Assembly: GCA_025403435.1 (NCBI GenBank)
Contig: CM046330.1
Coordinates: forward strand, 20,420,239-20,484,238
Reading direction: 5' to 3'
Origin: Artocarpus heterophyllus
Lineage: Eukaryota; Streptophyta; Magnoliopsida; Rosales; Moraceae
DNA: 64,000 nucleotides
In this document: one piece after another, positions 45,501 to 57,412 of the stretch
How the letters are laid out: every line of letters starts with the position of its first letter
Position numbering within the stretch: position 1 is the stretch's first letter
The notes under the pieces: model-generated
Databases searched by the model: none
What the model was told of the DNA's origin: nothing
Seen by the model: the letters and a program-made list of their open reading frames with translations, nothing else
Made by a program: the position numbers and the translations under genes

Positions 45501-47378
45501 TTTACCTAATTTTGCCAAAACTTTTGAGATTGAATGTGATGCTTCAGGTGTTGGAATTGGTGCTGTTTTAATGCAGGAAGGGAGACCAATAGCATATTTC
45601 AGTGAGAAGCTGAATGGGACAACTCTTAATTACCCAACTTATGATAAAGAGATGTATGCATTGGTTCGGGCATTAGAGACGTGGCAGCACTACCTATGGC
45701 CTAAGGAGTTCGTGATTCACACTGATCATGAGTCCCTGAAACACTTGAAGGGCCAGCACAAGCTGAACAAGAGGCATGCTCGTTGGGTAGAATTCATAGA
45801 GACGTTTCCATATGTCATTCGCTACAAGCAAGGTAAGGAAAACGTCGTTGCCGATGCACTTTCTCGCAGGTATGTCTTAATCTCAACTCTTAATGCTAAA
45901 CTACTGGGTTTTGAACACATTAAAGAGTTATATGCTGATGACCATGACTTTCGTACTGAATATCAAGCTTGTGAGAGATCTGCTAGTGGTAAATACTTTA
46001 GGCATGAGGGATACTTGTTTCGGGAGAATAAATTATGTGTGCCTAATTGTTCATTAAGAGATTTGCTAGTGAGGGAATCCCATGGGGGAGGATTGATGGG
46101 ACATTTTGGAGTAGTGAAAACTTTAGCTATGTTGCAGGAACACTTCTATTGGCCACATATGAAACGAGATGTTGAGAGGCTTTGTGGTAGATGTGTAACT
46201 TGTAGGCAGGCTAAATCAAGAGTGCAGCCCCATGGTTTATACACCCCTTTACCAATACCTAGTGAACCCTGGATTGATATTTCGATGGATTTTGTGTTAG
46301 GTTTGCCTAGGTCTAAACGGGGAAGAGACTCGATATTTGTGGTTGTGGATAGGATTTCAAGATGGCTCATTTTATTCCATGCCACAAGACAGATGATGCT
46401 CCAATGTTGCTGATTTGTTCTTTAGGGAAATTGTGAGACTTCATGGTATGCCTAGGACAATTGTTTCTGATAGGGACACCAAGTTCTTAAGCTACTTTTG
46501 GAAGACTTTGTGGGCTAAGTTAGGGACTAAGCTATTGTTTTCAACTACTTGTCACCCTCAAACCGATGGTCAAACAGAAGTTGTGAATAGAACCTTGTCT
46601 ACTTTGTTGAGGGCTGTCATTAAAAAGAACATCAAAACATGGGAGGAGTGTTTACCACATGTTGAGTTTGCTTATAATCGATCTATTCATTCTGCTACTC
46701 AATTTTCACCGTTTGAAATTGTTTATGGTTTTAATCCTTTAACTCCTTTGGATTTAATGCCATTACCTTTGTCTGAGCATGTGAATTTAGATGGAAAAAG
46801 AAAAGCTGATCTTGTTAAGCAGATACACGAGAAGGCAAGACTCAACATCGAGCGAAGGACTAAACAATATGCTGAACAAGCCAACAAAGGGCGTCACAAG
46901 CTCGTCTTCGAGCCCGGTGATTGGGTGTGGTTGCACTTACGCAAGGAACGGTTTCCGGAGCAAAGGAAATCCAAGCTATTGCCTAGAGGGGATGGTCCTT
47001 TTCAAATTCTCGAAAGGATCACTGATAATGCGTACAAGCTAGACTTGCCAGGTGAGTATGGTGTAAGTGCCTCCTTTAATGTTTCTGATCTAAGTCCTTT
47101 TGATGTAGGCGACGATTTGAGGACAAATCCTTCTCAAGAGGAGGGGAATGATGAGGACATCACTAGCACAAGCAAGAGCACGTGGGAGACATATTCAGAT
47201 CCAATTCAAGTTCCCATTGGTCCGGTTACGAGAGCTCGTGAAGAAATTTAAAGAAACACTTATTGGGCTGATTCAAGCAACTTGGGCTCAAGCTATTGCA
47301 TGGAGGCCCATTGAGGGAATTGCATGCGACAACCACACCAATAAATGCGTGATTCAAGCTATAGAAGGGATTGAGTAA
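42544..47378 (+). pseudogene. Element E gag-pol polyprotein, three frameshifts
   Basis: Open from MSNNSKN through Gag, CCHC knuckle, protease (DGGS), RT (YFDD), RNase H and the integrase zinc finger to DRFSKM. There a 1-nt loss (about 46354-46360) shifts the frame, and a second 1-nt loss lies at about 46397-46402. The rest of integrase ([18 protein letters not shown]) is then open from 46415 to 47251. A 2-nt deletion in the 3' LTR (GCTCGTGAAG, normally GCTCGTGCGAAG, near 47240) breaks the basic tail, which resumes in a third frame to the stop at 47376-47378. Everything upstream of integrase appears functional, so E could still supply Gag, protease and RT. It needs integrase from another copy. 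Confidence 0.92.
47136..47148 (+). promoter_or_regulatory. Polypurine tract of element E
   Basis: AAGAGGAGGGGAA directly before the 3' LTR. Confidence 0.9.
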
Positions 47379-47945
47379 TTTCCATTTCAGTTACTTTCCC
47401 ATTTTGAGGCGACACATGGCGAGAAGAATCAGTTTTGACCTTTTAATGTCTAGTTTCCTTTTTTCCGTTTCTGGTATTTCTATTATTGTAAGGCTTTTAA
47501 GCCATTAAGGGAACTTTCCTTATTTAGTCTAGATTTGACTTTTGTTAAATGAGTTTCCCGAAATTTCCATGGGAATTAGGGGCTGAAAATTCGCATAGGA
47601 ACCCCTATATAATTGTAACGAATTTCAATCAATGGAGACAAGCAATAACACATAATTTTGAGGTTTAATTCTCTTTGGTTCCTAAACGAACTATTTGAAC
47701 TTATCGGAAATTTCCGTGGCGTTCATAGACTTATCAATCAGTCCATCCATAGCTGATTGTGGCGTCCTCACATACCAAGACTTATCAATCGGTCTCTCCA
47801 TAGTTGATTGTGGCGTCCTCACATACCAAGGTTCGTGCTTCTTGTTGGGCATCGGGTCGCGGTTCCATCCAAAACCGGTTAGAAAGTTGATCTTGGAAAC
47901 CAACTTCGGTTAGGGTCGCGTCAGTTCTTGGCGTGGTTCGTATCA
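47149..47945 (+). repeat. Element E 3' LTR (797 bp)
   Basis: Starts TGATGAGGACATCAC and ends GGTTCGTATCA. It carries the 2-nt deletion in the tail codons that is absent from the 5' LTR. Confidence 0.96.
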
Positions 47946-47950
47946 TTTCT

Positions 47951-48489
47951 TAGTGTCAAATTTGATTTTGTTAGTCATAAAAACAAACCTGGATATTTTC
48001 CCTTTTCTAGATTAGGTTAGGCGCACTTTAAGGGATAAGATTAGCAACTTTCCTTTTGTGTTATTTTAGGGCTTAATTTCGCATGGGAAAGAGCCAATTA
48101 AGGGATTTTCTAAGTCATCCTTGGCTTAGGGATTCTTTGGGCTGAAAACCATTCCCATATAATTTGTAAACACTTGGTTATTTTGAGAATTAATGAATCA
48201 GATCATATTCACGAAGTTTGTGAACCTTTTCTTGCGTTCTTGTTTTCTTGAGAAGACTCCTTGAACTTATCAAGATAAATCTTGTGGCGTTCAACAAACT
48301 GACTTATCATCTAGGGTTTTTAAGTGTTCTTGAAATTCTAGGTGTGGCGTCTTCCTATATGTGGTTCTTGGTTCGTATCTCACTAGATTATGGGTCAAGG
48401 CTCAACAAACGTGTGTCTTAAGGGATTAAGGGTTCGAATTCCAGATTTGGTGTCGGGTCTTGTCGTGTTTGTCGGCGGGGTTCATATCA
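47951..48489 (+). repeat. Element H 3' LTR (LTR-D), part 2
   Basis: It continues the LTR-D sequence after the TTTCT duplication (TAGTGTCAAATTTG) and ends GGGGTTCATATCA. It includes a structure like the 51-bp repeat of the other LTRs but more diverged (CTTATCATCTAGGG to TGTGGCGTC). Confidence 0.88.
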
Positions 48490-49196
48490 CCACACCTAGA
48501 ATTTCAAGAACACTTAAAACCCTAGATGATAAGTTAGTTTGTTATGCCACAAGATTAATCTTGATAAGTTCAAAGAGTCTTCTTAAGAAAACAAGAAGAA
48601 CGCAAGAAAAACCTCACAAAATTCATGAATATTGATCTGATTGATTAATTTTAAAATAACAAAGTGTTTACAATTATATGGGAACAATTTTTCGGCCAAA
48701 AAATACCTAAATGAGTGCTGACTTGTAAAATCCCTTAATTGGTGCTTAGCCTAATCTAGAAAATGGAAAGTAACTAGGTTTGTTTTTATGCCTAACAAAA
48801 CCAAATTTGACAACTAAGAAAATACGAAAATTACATTAGGAAAATAAATTGATGACAAGGCTTGAACTTGATGACATAGCGCCCACGTGTCAATCCAAAA
48901 TAGGAAGGTTTCCTGAAATTACAAATTTGCCCCACAATTTACTGGAATCGTGCACCCTCATCAATGTGAATCTTCTAGAACCTTAATCATAGTGACTAGG
49001 CTCTCTTGAGATTGATTTGGGCCTATGCCGGGGCTCCATTTATGTGACGCATCGCAAACTTGTTGAATGAGCTTGTTCACTGCTTCCTTGAATCGCTTGG
49101 CCTTAGATCTCGTGATTAGACCACTGGAATGGCTTAAGGGATCATGAACATGCCTCCTAACTTATGCAGCTCCATTGCTTGCATCATTCTCCCCCT
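48490..49196 (-). repeat. Element I 3' LTR (LTR-D), truncated
   Basis: Reverse LTR-D. The right edge is complete (TTGCATCA) with the polypurine tract outside. The left edge starts at CCACACCTAG, lacking about 120-150 bp present in the I 5' LTR (52985-53818). It abuts the end of the H LTR directly, forming an inverted LTR-D pair. Confidence 0.87.
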
Positions 49197-52100
49197 CTTG
49201 AAAAGGATTTGTCCTCAAATCATCATCAGCATCAAAAGGAGTTAAGTCATAAACATTAAAACTAACAATAACACCATACTCACTTGGTAAATCAAGCTTG
49301 TAGGCATTGTCATCAATGCGTTCCACCACTTGAAATGGTCCATCACCCCTCAGAAGGAGTTTTGAACCCCTTTTCTTGTTCCTCTCCCCACTTAAATGGA
49401 ACGTTCTTCTTGATGACTTCAGTCAAAGGTACGGCAAGGCTACTAAAGTCCCGAACAAAACGCCCATAGAAACTACCCAAGCCATGGAAACTTCTCACCT
49501 GCCCTATGGTTGTAGGAGTTGGCCAATCTTGGATTGCCTTCACTTTTCCTCATCAACCTGTACACCTTGCGCACTCACAACAAAACCAAGAAATACAAGC
49601 TTATCAGTGCAAAAGGTACATTTCTTGAAGTTAGCAAACAACTTTTCTTTCCTTAAAACATCTAAAACAAGTTTTAAATGTTCAACATGATCATCCAAGT
49701 TTTTGCTATAAATCAGGATATCATCAAAGTAGACAACTACAAATTGACCAATGTAAGCACGCAAAACATAGTTCATAAGTCTCATGAAAGCGCTAGGTGC
49801 ATTAGTTAATCCAAAAGGCATAACTAACCATTCATACAAACCATATTTTGTTTTAAATGCAGTTTTCCAGTCATCACCTTCCTTCATCCTAATTTGGTGA
49901 TATCCACTCTTAAGATCAATCTTGGTAAAAACACAAGAACCATGCAATTCATCCAGCATATCATCTAGTCTAGGAATGGGATGACGATACTTTACCGTAA
50001 TGTTGTTGATGGCTTGGCAGTCTACACACATTCTCCATGTCCCATCCTTCTTATGCACTAGCAACACCAGAGCCGCACAAGGACTCATGCTTTCACGCAC
50101 ATATCCCTTCTCCAATAACTTGCCTACTTGTCTTTGAAGTTCCCTTGTCTCCTCAGGATTACTCCTATAGGCAGGCCGGTTTGGAATTGAAGCACCAGGA
50201 ATGAAGTCAATTTGATGCTCAATTCCTCGAATTGGAGGTAAGCCTAGAGGCAACTCTTTAGGAAATACATCCTCGAATTCCTACAAAAGGGAAACAACAC
50301 TGCTCGGCAAAGAACCGGCAAGATCATTAGTGTTTAAAAGGGCCTCCTTGTACATTAGTACTATAAAGGGTTGATGGGAAATTAAAGCTCTCTTGATCTC
50401 GCTTTTCTTTGCAATGAAAATTTATTTTTCCTCTCTCGCACACATTATGGTCGAACTCTCTCCTTTCTCTTTTTCTCTCTTATTTTTCACACTCTCTTTT
50501 TCTCTCCTATCTTTTTCTTTGCTCTCATGTTCAGCCTCCCTCTCTTTCTCTTTTCTTTTTTCACTCGCTCTCTGCATTTTTAATTGATCTTCAAGAACTT
50601 GTTTTGGAGTCAATGGTACAAGTGACACTGGCTATTTATTTATGGTAAAAGAGTACCTATTGGTGAAACCATCATGTGTGGTTCGTCAATTGAACTGCCA
50701 CGGTCTTCCCAACAAGAGGTGACATGCATGCATGGGCACAACATCACAATGCACCTTGTCCTCATACTTTCCAATAGAAAATGCCACCATCACCTGTTTA
50801 GTAACCATGATCTCACCACAATCATTCAGCCATTGAAGCTGGTATGGCCTTGGATGCTTCAAGGTAGGTAATGCCAATTTCTTCACTAACTTGGTGATGG
50901 CCACATTTGTGCAACTTCCTCCATCTATTATCACACTACAAACCTTGTTATTCACAAAACACCTTGTGTGAAACAGATTCTCTCGCTGATTATTCTCTTC
51001 TTCTTTAGCCTGTGCACTGAGAGATCATCTTGCCACTAATGACTCTCCAACTACAGCACACTCCCCTTCATAAGCATCTTCGAGAGGTGGCATGTCATCT
51101 ACTTCTCCTTCTTCTTCATCCTCTGAAACAATCTCTCCTTGAGCTGTAATCACCATTACTCTTTTGTTTGGACATTCGCGAGATATGTGACCCCTGCCTT
51201 AACATTTAAAGCACTTAATGTCACGACTTTTTGAGGTAGAAAATTTAGTGTTACCCTGTTTAGGTGCAACAACTTGTTTGGCATCCTTAGAGGGCTCGGT
51301 CTTTGGCTTGTTTGCTGGAAATTCATCCCGTTTAGGGGCTGGTCTCCATGTGTTTGAGGTAGCCATGCTAGATCCCCTCCTAGCCATGTTTCTTCGCTTC
51401 AACTATTGCTACACTTTGATGGCTTGGTGCACCATATCTGTCAGCTCCACATAATGTTGCATTTCTAGCACATCTGCAATCTCACGGTTTAAACCATGCA
51501 AGAACCTAGCCATAGTGGCCTCCCGGTCCTCCACTACATTTGTGCAGATCATGGCAACCTCCATCTCCTTATGATATTCATCAACACTCCTATTACCTTG
51601 TGTGAGGCGTTGGAGCTTGTTGTGCAACTCCCTATGGTAGTAACTCGGGATGAATCGTCTGTGCATGATTGCTTTTATTTCCTCCCACGTCTCAATAGAT
51701 CACTCTCTGTTTCTCCTTCTATCCTTCAACAACTGATCCCACCAAACAACAACATAGTCAATGAATTCAATTACAGCGAGTTTTACCTTTTCCAACTCAG
51801 AGTAGTTGTGGCAATCGAAGACCATCTCCATCCTCTTCTCCCACTCAAGATACACCTCAGGATCATTTTTCCCTTGGAAGGACAGAATCTTCACCTTGAT
51901 GCTTCCTAAGTTATCATCCCACCTCTGCCTACCTAGCCTATCTTCTCTATTCCCTAAACCACGCCCAAACCTGCCCCGGTTATTAGGTGAATCATCAAAC
52001 TCCTCCCAGTCATCATCATCCTCTATCTCCCCCCATTGCTCGCCATGGTGTACACGTCTAGGTTGCCTAATGGGGTTATTTTGGCGCTGCCCCCTAGGTG

Positions 52101-52254
52101 TCCCCTCTTCCCACCTATCCATTCTCTCATGTAAAGGTTCCAATTCAGCTCTCATCATCCGTCTCAGTTCCCCCATCAAAGCTTGTAACTGTAGGTTTGG
52201 AATGGTACGTTGTTGGACCTTTTCAGTTGAATTATCTTCTGGATTGTGAGACAT
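48961..52254 (-). pseudogene. Element I gag-pol, internally deleted (second subfamily)
   Basis: Reading the minus strand from MSHNPED (52254): Gag core (IKVKILSFQGKND, VVWWDQLL), a CCHC region broken by a stop near 51200, protease [12 protein letters not shown], a Glu/Lys/Arg-rich linker, and RT with YFDD intact (49540-50253). A frameshift near 49545 follows. Just after EEQEKGF, at the start of RNase H, the sequence jumps to the integrase C-terminal part ([10 protein letters not shown]). The rest of RNase H and most of integrase are missing. The tail continues into LTR-D and stops at about 48961. Element H carries the direct repeat AAAGGCATTCAAA at exactly the two places that are joined here. 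Confidence 0.88.
49197..49209 (-). promoter_or_regulatory. Polypurine tract of element I
   Basis: AAGAGGGGGAGAA on the minus strand, abutting the 3' LTR and identical to that of H. Confidence 0.83.
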
Positions 52255-52970
52255 GTTTAAAGTCTGCAATAAAAGGTTAGAAAACCTCACAAGCACTCCC
52301 TCATGTGTTTCACTCAACAATGATTGGCTCACACTCATGTTTCTCTCAAATTGGCTCTTAACTTAATGTTCTCACCGCTCTTGCCTTTTTCCACTCATTG
52401 TGTCTTCTCAAATTCTTAATCAGACTCAAGAAACACACAAGATTCAAGCAACAATTCAAACAAACCAGACCCTACCCAAACAATCCACAAGATTTGACAT
52501 GCAATACATAGAATGACAAATGAAGACTCAATAACAAGGATGCTAAATCACAAGAACGTGTAAAATGAATGGCTGAATTTTTTATTATTATTATTCTTTG
52601 CTATGGAGTAAAGTGTGTTCTAGGCATATGGAACCCTATCGAGATGAAAACAAACAATTTTTTTTTTCGGATCCTCTTGTTTTCTTCTTTCCCTTGTTTT
52701 CTTTTCTTTTTGGATCCTTTTTTTTTGACATGAGAAACAAATAAATGAGACACATACGGTAACAATCAAATTCAAATCAAATAGAAACTAACTGACAAAA
52801 ATATTCAAAGCAAATGGAATTGGCAAAATTCGATCAAGAAAAGGAAGGGAAAAATTCGGCCAAGAAATTCAGATCTTAAACCAGAAAATTTTTTTTTCAG
52901 GACTCTAAATTCGACTAAACAAGAACAAGAACATAAGATAAAGGATAGTCAAACTTGCCTCAGAACCTAA
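52255..52970 (-). other. Element I 5' leader with homopurine tract
   Basis: Leader of the second subfamily. An A/G tract (about 52655-52730) bracketed by GGATCC-containing motifs is conserved with the other subfamily although the surrounding sequence is diverged. No gene is visible. Confidence 0.8.
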
Positions 52971-52982
52971 GCTCTGATGCCA
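52971..52982 (-). promoter_or_regulatory. Primer-binding site of element I (variant)
   Basis: TGGCATCAGAGC on the minus strand, 2 nt from the LTR. It has the same T-to-C change as element F. Confidence 0.82.
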
Positions 52983-52984
52983 AC

Positions 52985-53818
52985 TGATATGAACCCCACT
53001 AACTAACGCGACAAGACCCAACACCAAATCTGGAATCAAACCCCTAATCCCTTAAGACACACGTTTGTTAAGCCTTGACCCATAATCTAGTGAGACACGA
53101 ACCACAGATAGGAAGATGCCACACCTAGAATTTCAAGAACACTTAAAACCCTAGATGATAAGTCAGTTTGTTGAATGCCACAAGATTAATCTTGATAAGT
53201 TCAAAGAGTCTTCTCAAGAAAATAAGAAGAACGCAAGAAAAAACCTCACAAAATTTGTGAATATTGATCTGATTGATTAATTTTAATATAACAAAGTGTT
53301 TACAATTATATGGGAATGATTTTTTAGCCCAAAAATACCTAAATGAGTGCTGACTTGGAAAATCCCTTAATTCGCGCTTAACCTAATCTAGAAAAGGGAA
53401 AGCATCCATGTTTGTTTTTATGCCCAACAAAACCAAATTTGACAACTAAGAAAATACAAAAATTACATCAGGAAAATAAATTGATGACGAGGCTCGAACT
53501 TGATGACATGGTGCCCATGTGTCAATCCAAAATAGGAAGGTTTATCGAAATTACAAATCTGCCTCACAATTTACTGGAATCGTGCACCATCATTAATGTG
53601 AATCTTCTAGAACCTTAATCATAGTGACTAGGCTCTCTTGAGATTGATTTGGGCCTATGCCAGGGCTCCATTTATGTGACGCATTGCAAACTTGTTGAAT
53701 GAGCCCGTTCAATGCTTCCTTGAATCGCTTGGCCTTAGATCTCGTGATTCGACCACTAGAACGGCTTAAGGGATCACGAACATGCCTCCTAACTTGTGCA
53801 GCTCTATTGCTTGCATCA
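52985..53818 (-). repeat. Element I 5' LTR (LTR-D, 834 bp)
   Basis: Left edge TGATATGAACCCC, right edge TTGCATCA. It contains the tail codons GRITRSKAKRFKEALNG (53593-53818 region), matching H. The tandem-repeat motif AGTGT follows at 53819. The matching duplication on the other side was lost with the truncated 3' LTR. Confidence 0.9.
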
Positions 53819-54612
53819 AGTGTGATTTTCAATTCACTTATTTCTATGAAAGAAGTGACATGCAGGCGTGGTTAAATAAAAGAAAAGTTTCAATAAGTGT
53901 TGACTATTTACAATCATTTCTTTGGCTAAATTAGTGTGTCCTTCACACAAGAAGTGAAACATGGCATGGATAAATTATAGATAAGTTCTTACAATTTTTT
54001 TCAATTCACTATCATTTCTATGGCTAAATTAGTGTGATTTTCACCACAAAAGTTTAACCAGAGCGTGCTTTAATGATAGATAAGTCTCAACAATCTTTTT
54101 CATTTTGTTATTGTTTCTATGGGTAAATTTGTATGTTTTTCGAACAAGAAATGAAACGGGGGCATGCTTAAAAAAAAGCCATGTTTCAACAAGTGTTTAC
54201 AATTCACAACTTTTTTTTGGCTAAATTATTGTTTTCTTTTTCATACAAGAAGTGTAATAGGGGCATGCTTAAAGAGATAAGTTTTTTTCAATTTACTGTT
54301 GTTTCTACCTCTAGATTAGCGTGTTTTTCATGAATGAAGTAAAACAGAGGCGTACTTAAATATTAGATAAGTTTCAACATGTTTTTACAATTCACAATCG
54401 TTTCTATGGTTAAATTTGTGTGTTTTTCACACAAGAAGTGAAACGGGGTATGGATAAACAATTGAGAAGTTTCAACAATTTTTTTCATTCACTATCATTT
54501 CTATGGCTAAATTAGTGTATTTTTCAACTAGTATTGAAATGTGGCAAGGTTAAGTAATAGATAAGTCTCAACAAGTGTTTTCAATTCACTATTGTTTCTA
54601 TGGCTAAATTTG
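53819..54612. repeat. Degenerate tandem array, about 98-bp unit
   Basis: The motif GGCTAAATT and its variants recur at about 53924, 54022, 54121, 54219, 54309, 54408, 54505 and 54602, a spacing of 90-99 bp. Each is followed by GTGTGTTTTTCACACAAGAAGTG-like and GATAAGTTTCAACAA-like blocks. Eight diverged units are visible, and element I interrupts the left side. The sequence is AT-rich, has no coding potential and does not resemble the retroelements. Confidence 0.85.
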
Positions 54613-56199
54613 AAACACCCCTAAAGCTAGCTAATAAGCTCGTGGAATGCCTATTTAGTTAGGATAAAGAGTATTAACTTTTCATTTACATTATAAATGT
54701 TATGGTTTACTTAACATATTCATTTCATTACAAAGAGTTTTTAAACTGTTGTTTCACTCGTTTCCTTATTTACAACATATATAATATTTCAAAATGAAAT
54801 GAGCAAAATACTGTCACATCCAGAGTAAGTAAGATATCTACTTAAAAATCTATAACAGAGCTGCTTAGTTTGACAAAGCAGAGTTCCAAAATAAGCTTCA
54901 AAAGCTGATCTAAAACATGACATATGAACAAACCTCTGTCCAGCAGCTCTAGACACTCATTCAACCCATAACCTTGTACACCCTCACTTGCATCATAAGA
55001 TCTATTCAGTAAGTAGAAACTAATACATGAACATAAACTTTGAATGAGAATGCAATTAGACATTTTCTTTTATCAGTTTTCTTTCAACAATTCTTACTTC
55101 TTTTGGGCACCCTTGGAGTGTGGCACTTAAATAGTAATGATAGGCTGTGGTTTTCAGAACCTGTTTATCATAATTTGGCTAATGTAATTATTATTACACG
55201 AGGTTTCCGTCTTGGTGTTTAGACCTTAGGTATTTGTTGTATTTAGTCTCAGTCTTTGTAGCTTTTCTTATCTTGGTTTTTTAACCTAAAAGTATTCACC
55301 ACCCTTTGCTAGGTCCGCTGGTCCCACCCATGTCCCTTGCCTACTTGACCACCAATAAAGCACCACACCTCCATTTTAGTTAAAAACCTTATTCCTTTTT
55401 TAGATCATATCATATGTTCTAATGTAAATGTCATGACTCATTAATACTTTTCAACTATCTATATCATTCCTAAACAATAACAATCTAATCAATGCATCTT
55501 AAAACATAACATGACATAGTTCTTGTGATACAGTAAATACTAGTTTCTACTTACCTTGAGTCTAATTTGCGTTGAGTCAAAAAATCAGTCCTGTTATAAG
55601 ATAAGATGAGCTAAAGGCCTAACACTATAAAATTACATACCATTTAATTTCTCATAAACCAAACCCATTGATCTAGGTTATAACGTGATATTGTAAGGGT
55701 TTGTATTAAATGGGCTGAGTAAAACAATGTCAAAATGCACATTTATTGCTAAGGAACATACTATACTATTGGAAATATATTAAACATAGACATTAGGTGT
55801 TCCATCACCTCAACAAACATGGATATACATATGCTCTTGCTGTAAATTACAAATTTTCAAACACATAACAATTTTGTAATTTTTGGACAAATCAAACTTT
55901 TAATGATTACTAACATTTCTAAATTTTAAATATCATTGAAGGAAGTATATAATCTCATAAAAACAACCCAATACACAAGAATCAAGCATTGTACAAACTT
56001 TATTTTCCACTTAACCTAGTTTTGTATTTTCTTTCCATAAATCTAGAAATAGAATTCTAACTAATTCCCACCTATTTGTAAGCATTCAAAATCAATTAAT
56101 AAACACTTAGAATCAATAGAAAGAAAGAAAATAATCAAAATCTAAAGATTATCAATAGGAAAGAAACTAACTTAACGAGCTTAGTTTTAGCTCAAATAA
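54613..56199. other. Unassigned AT-rich sequence
   Basis: I see no LTR boundary, conserved protein, tRNA or repeat here. The longest frames are short and lack recognisable domains. It may be an old, decayed retroelement or non-repetitive spacer DNA. It is the longest stretch in the window not explained by the chromovirus families. Confidence 0.5.
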
Positions 56200-57098
56200 T
56201 GAGTACGCACCTAATACGTGGAGTGTGGATCCTATTCAAGTTCCAATTGGGCCGGTTATAAGGGCTAGAGCTAAAAGGTTCAAAGAAACTCTTAATGGGC
56301 TTATTCAGAGCATTTGGATTGAGGTGAATTCGTGTAGGCCCAAGTGAGATGAAAAATGCCATCAACAAGTTTGAATTACCAAGATTTAAGCCGTGGAATA
56401 ATTTAGAAGATACTTTCCTTTTCTTCACTCAAGAAAATGCCTCCTTATTCAGCACACCAATTAAAAGAAGTTTACCTTTTCAGCTAGTTTCCCTTTAATT
56501 TAGTTTCCTTTTTCAATACGATCAGTTTCCTTATTTATTATTTCTGAATTTAAATGCTCGTATGCCAATTTGAGAAGTTTCCCTTCTTTTTTTTTTTTTT
56601 TTTAAATTTGCTTAGTTTCCTATTGGTTAGTTTCCCATTTAATTAGTTTCCTGAAATGGAATTGGCACCAATTTAGCTTCTCAATTTTGGAGAGGCGAGT
56701 TAGTGGGTTAGGATATTAGGTAGTTTCCTTTTCTTTTAATTTCCTAATTTCTTGTTTCCTTTTTATTTTGTTTTGGGCGTTTTTTTTAAAGGCTGATTAT
56801 CTAGGATTTCTAGTTGCCTAAATTCATGGATTATCTTGTATTATAAATGGCCATTAGATCAATGAAATAACCCATTTTCAGATTTTTATTCATACTTTGT
56901 GAGAGCTAAATTCTCTTTGTTTCTTTGAGAACTTTTTGAACTTATCGAAATTTCCATGGCGTGTGGCGTCTTCCTTATACCAAGGTTCTTGCTTCACTAT
57001 AAGCAACGGGTCACGGTTTTATACAAACTTGTTTCTAAATGATCTTAGAGACTTATTTGATTCAAGGTCTTATCATTTTATTAGCAGGGTTTGTATCA
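56200..57098 (+). repeat. LTR-E: diverged LTR of a related family
   Basis: It ends GGGTTTGTATCA and is followed by a primer site. It contains a remnant tail [21 protein letters not shown] with a stop near 56350. The repeat-region motifs GTGTGGCGTC and ACCAAGGTTCTTGC are recognisable. The start at TGAGTACGC (56200) is tentative because no polypurine tract or coding sequence precedes it. Confidence 0.72.
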
Positions 57099-57100
57099 GT

Positions 57101-57113
57101 TGGTATTCAGAGC
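57101..57113 (+). promoter_or_regulatory. Primer-binding site after LTR-E (1-nt insertion)
   Basis: TGGTATTCAGAGC: one extra T relative to the perfect initiator-Met complement, 2 nt after the LTR. Confidence 0.75.
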
Positions 57114-57412
57114 AAGGTTGTAGTCTCAGGTTTGCCTATCCTTTTATTTGTCTTTTGTTCAAATTTGAGTTCCCTTCCTTAGAAATTCCAATCCAGTGAA
57201 AAAAAGATAGCAGCAAAAAAAAGGACATTGAAAAAAATGTGAAATTCAATTCATGTAATTTTTTTTTCAATTTTACATCTTAATTTCTAATTCTTACATT
57301 TTTGTTTTAGTTCTACTTCTTAATTTTCAATTCCCAATTCTTGTTTCAATTTTACATCTTAATTCCCAATTCTTGCATTCTTATTTCAGTTCTACTTCTT
57401 AATGCCTAATTC
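57114..57412 (+). other. Leader fragment of the LTR-E element
   Basis: AT-rich leader with several imperfect repeats of a TTCTTAATTCCCAATTCTTG-like unit. It is cut at CTAATTC, where another LTR enters. No coding sequence of this element remains. Confidence 0.65.

Larger units (their letters stand above)
41131..47945 (+). mobile_element. Element E: complete, recently inserted CRM-like retrotransposon
   Basis: 6815-bp element with LTRs of 799 and 797 bp and target duplication TTTCT (41126-41130 and 47946-47950). Removing it restores a continuous LTR-D. By eye the LTRs differ at about five substitutions plus one 2-bp deletion. The coding region has three small frame-breaking deletions, all near its 3' end. 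Confidence 0.96.

Noticed and set aside
48431..48442. GGTTCGAATTCC resembling a tRNA B-box in LTR-D
   Set aside because: No matching A-box or cloverleaf could be found upstream, and the copy in the I 5' LTR has lost the match. It is probably chance.
54842..55222. Short open frames in the unassigned region as possible host exons
   Set aside because: They have no domain, no convincing splice context, and composition like the surrounding AT-rich DNA.
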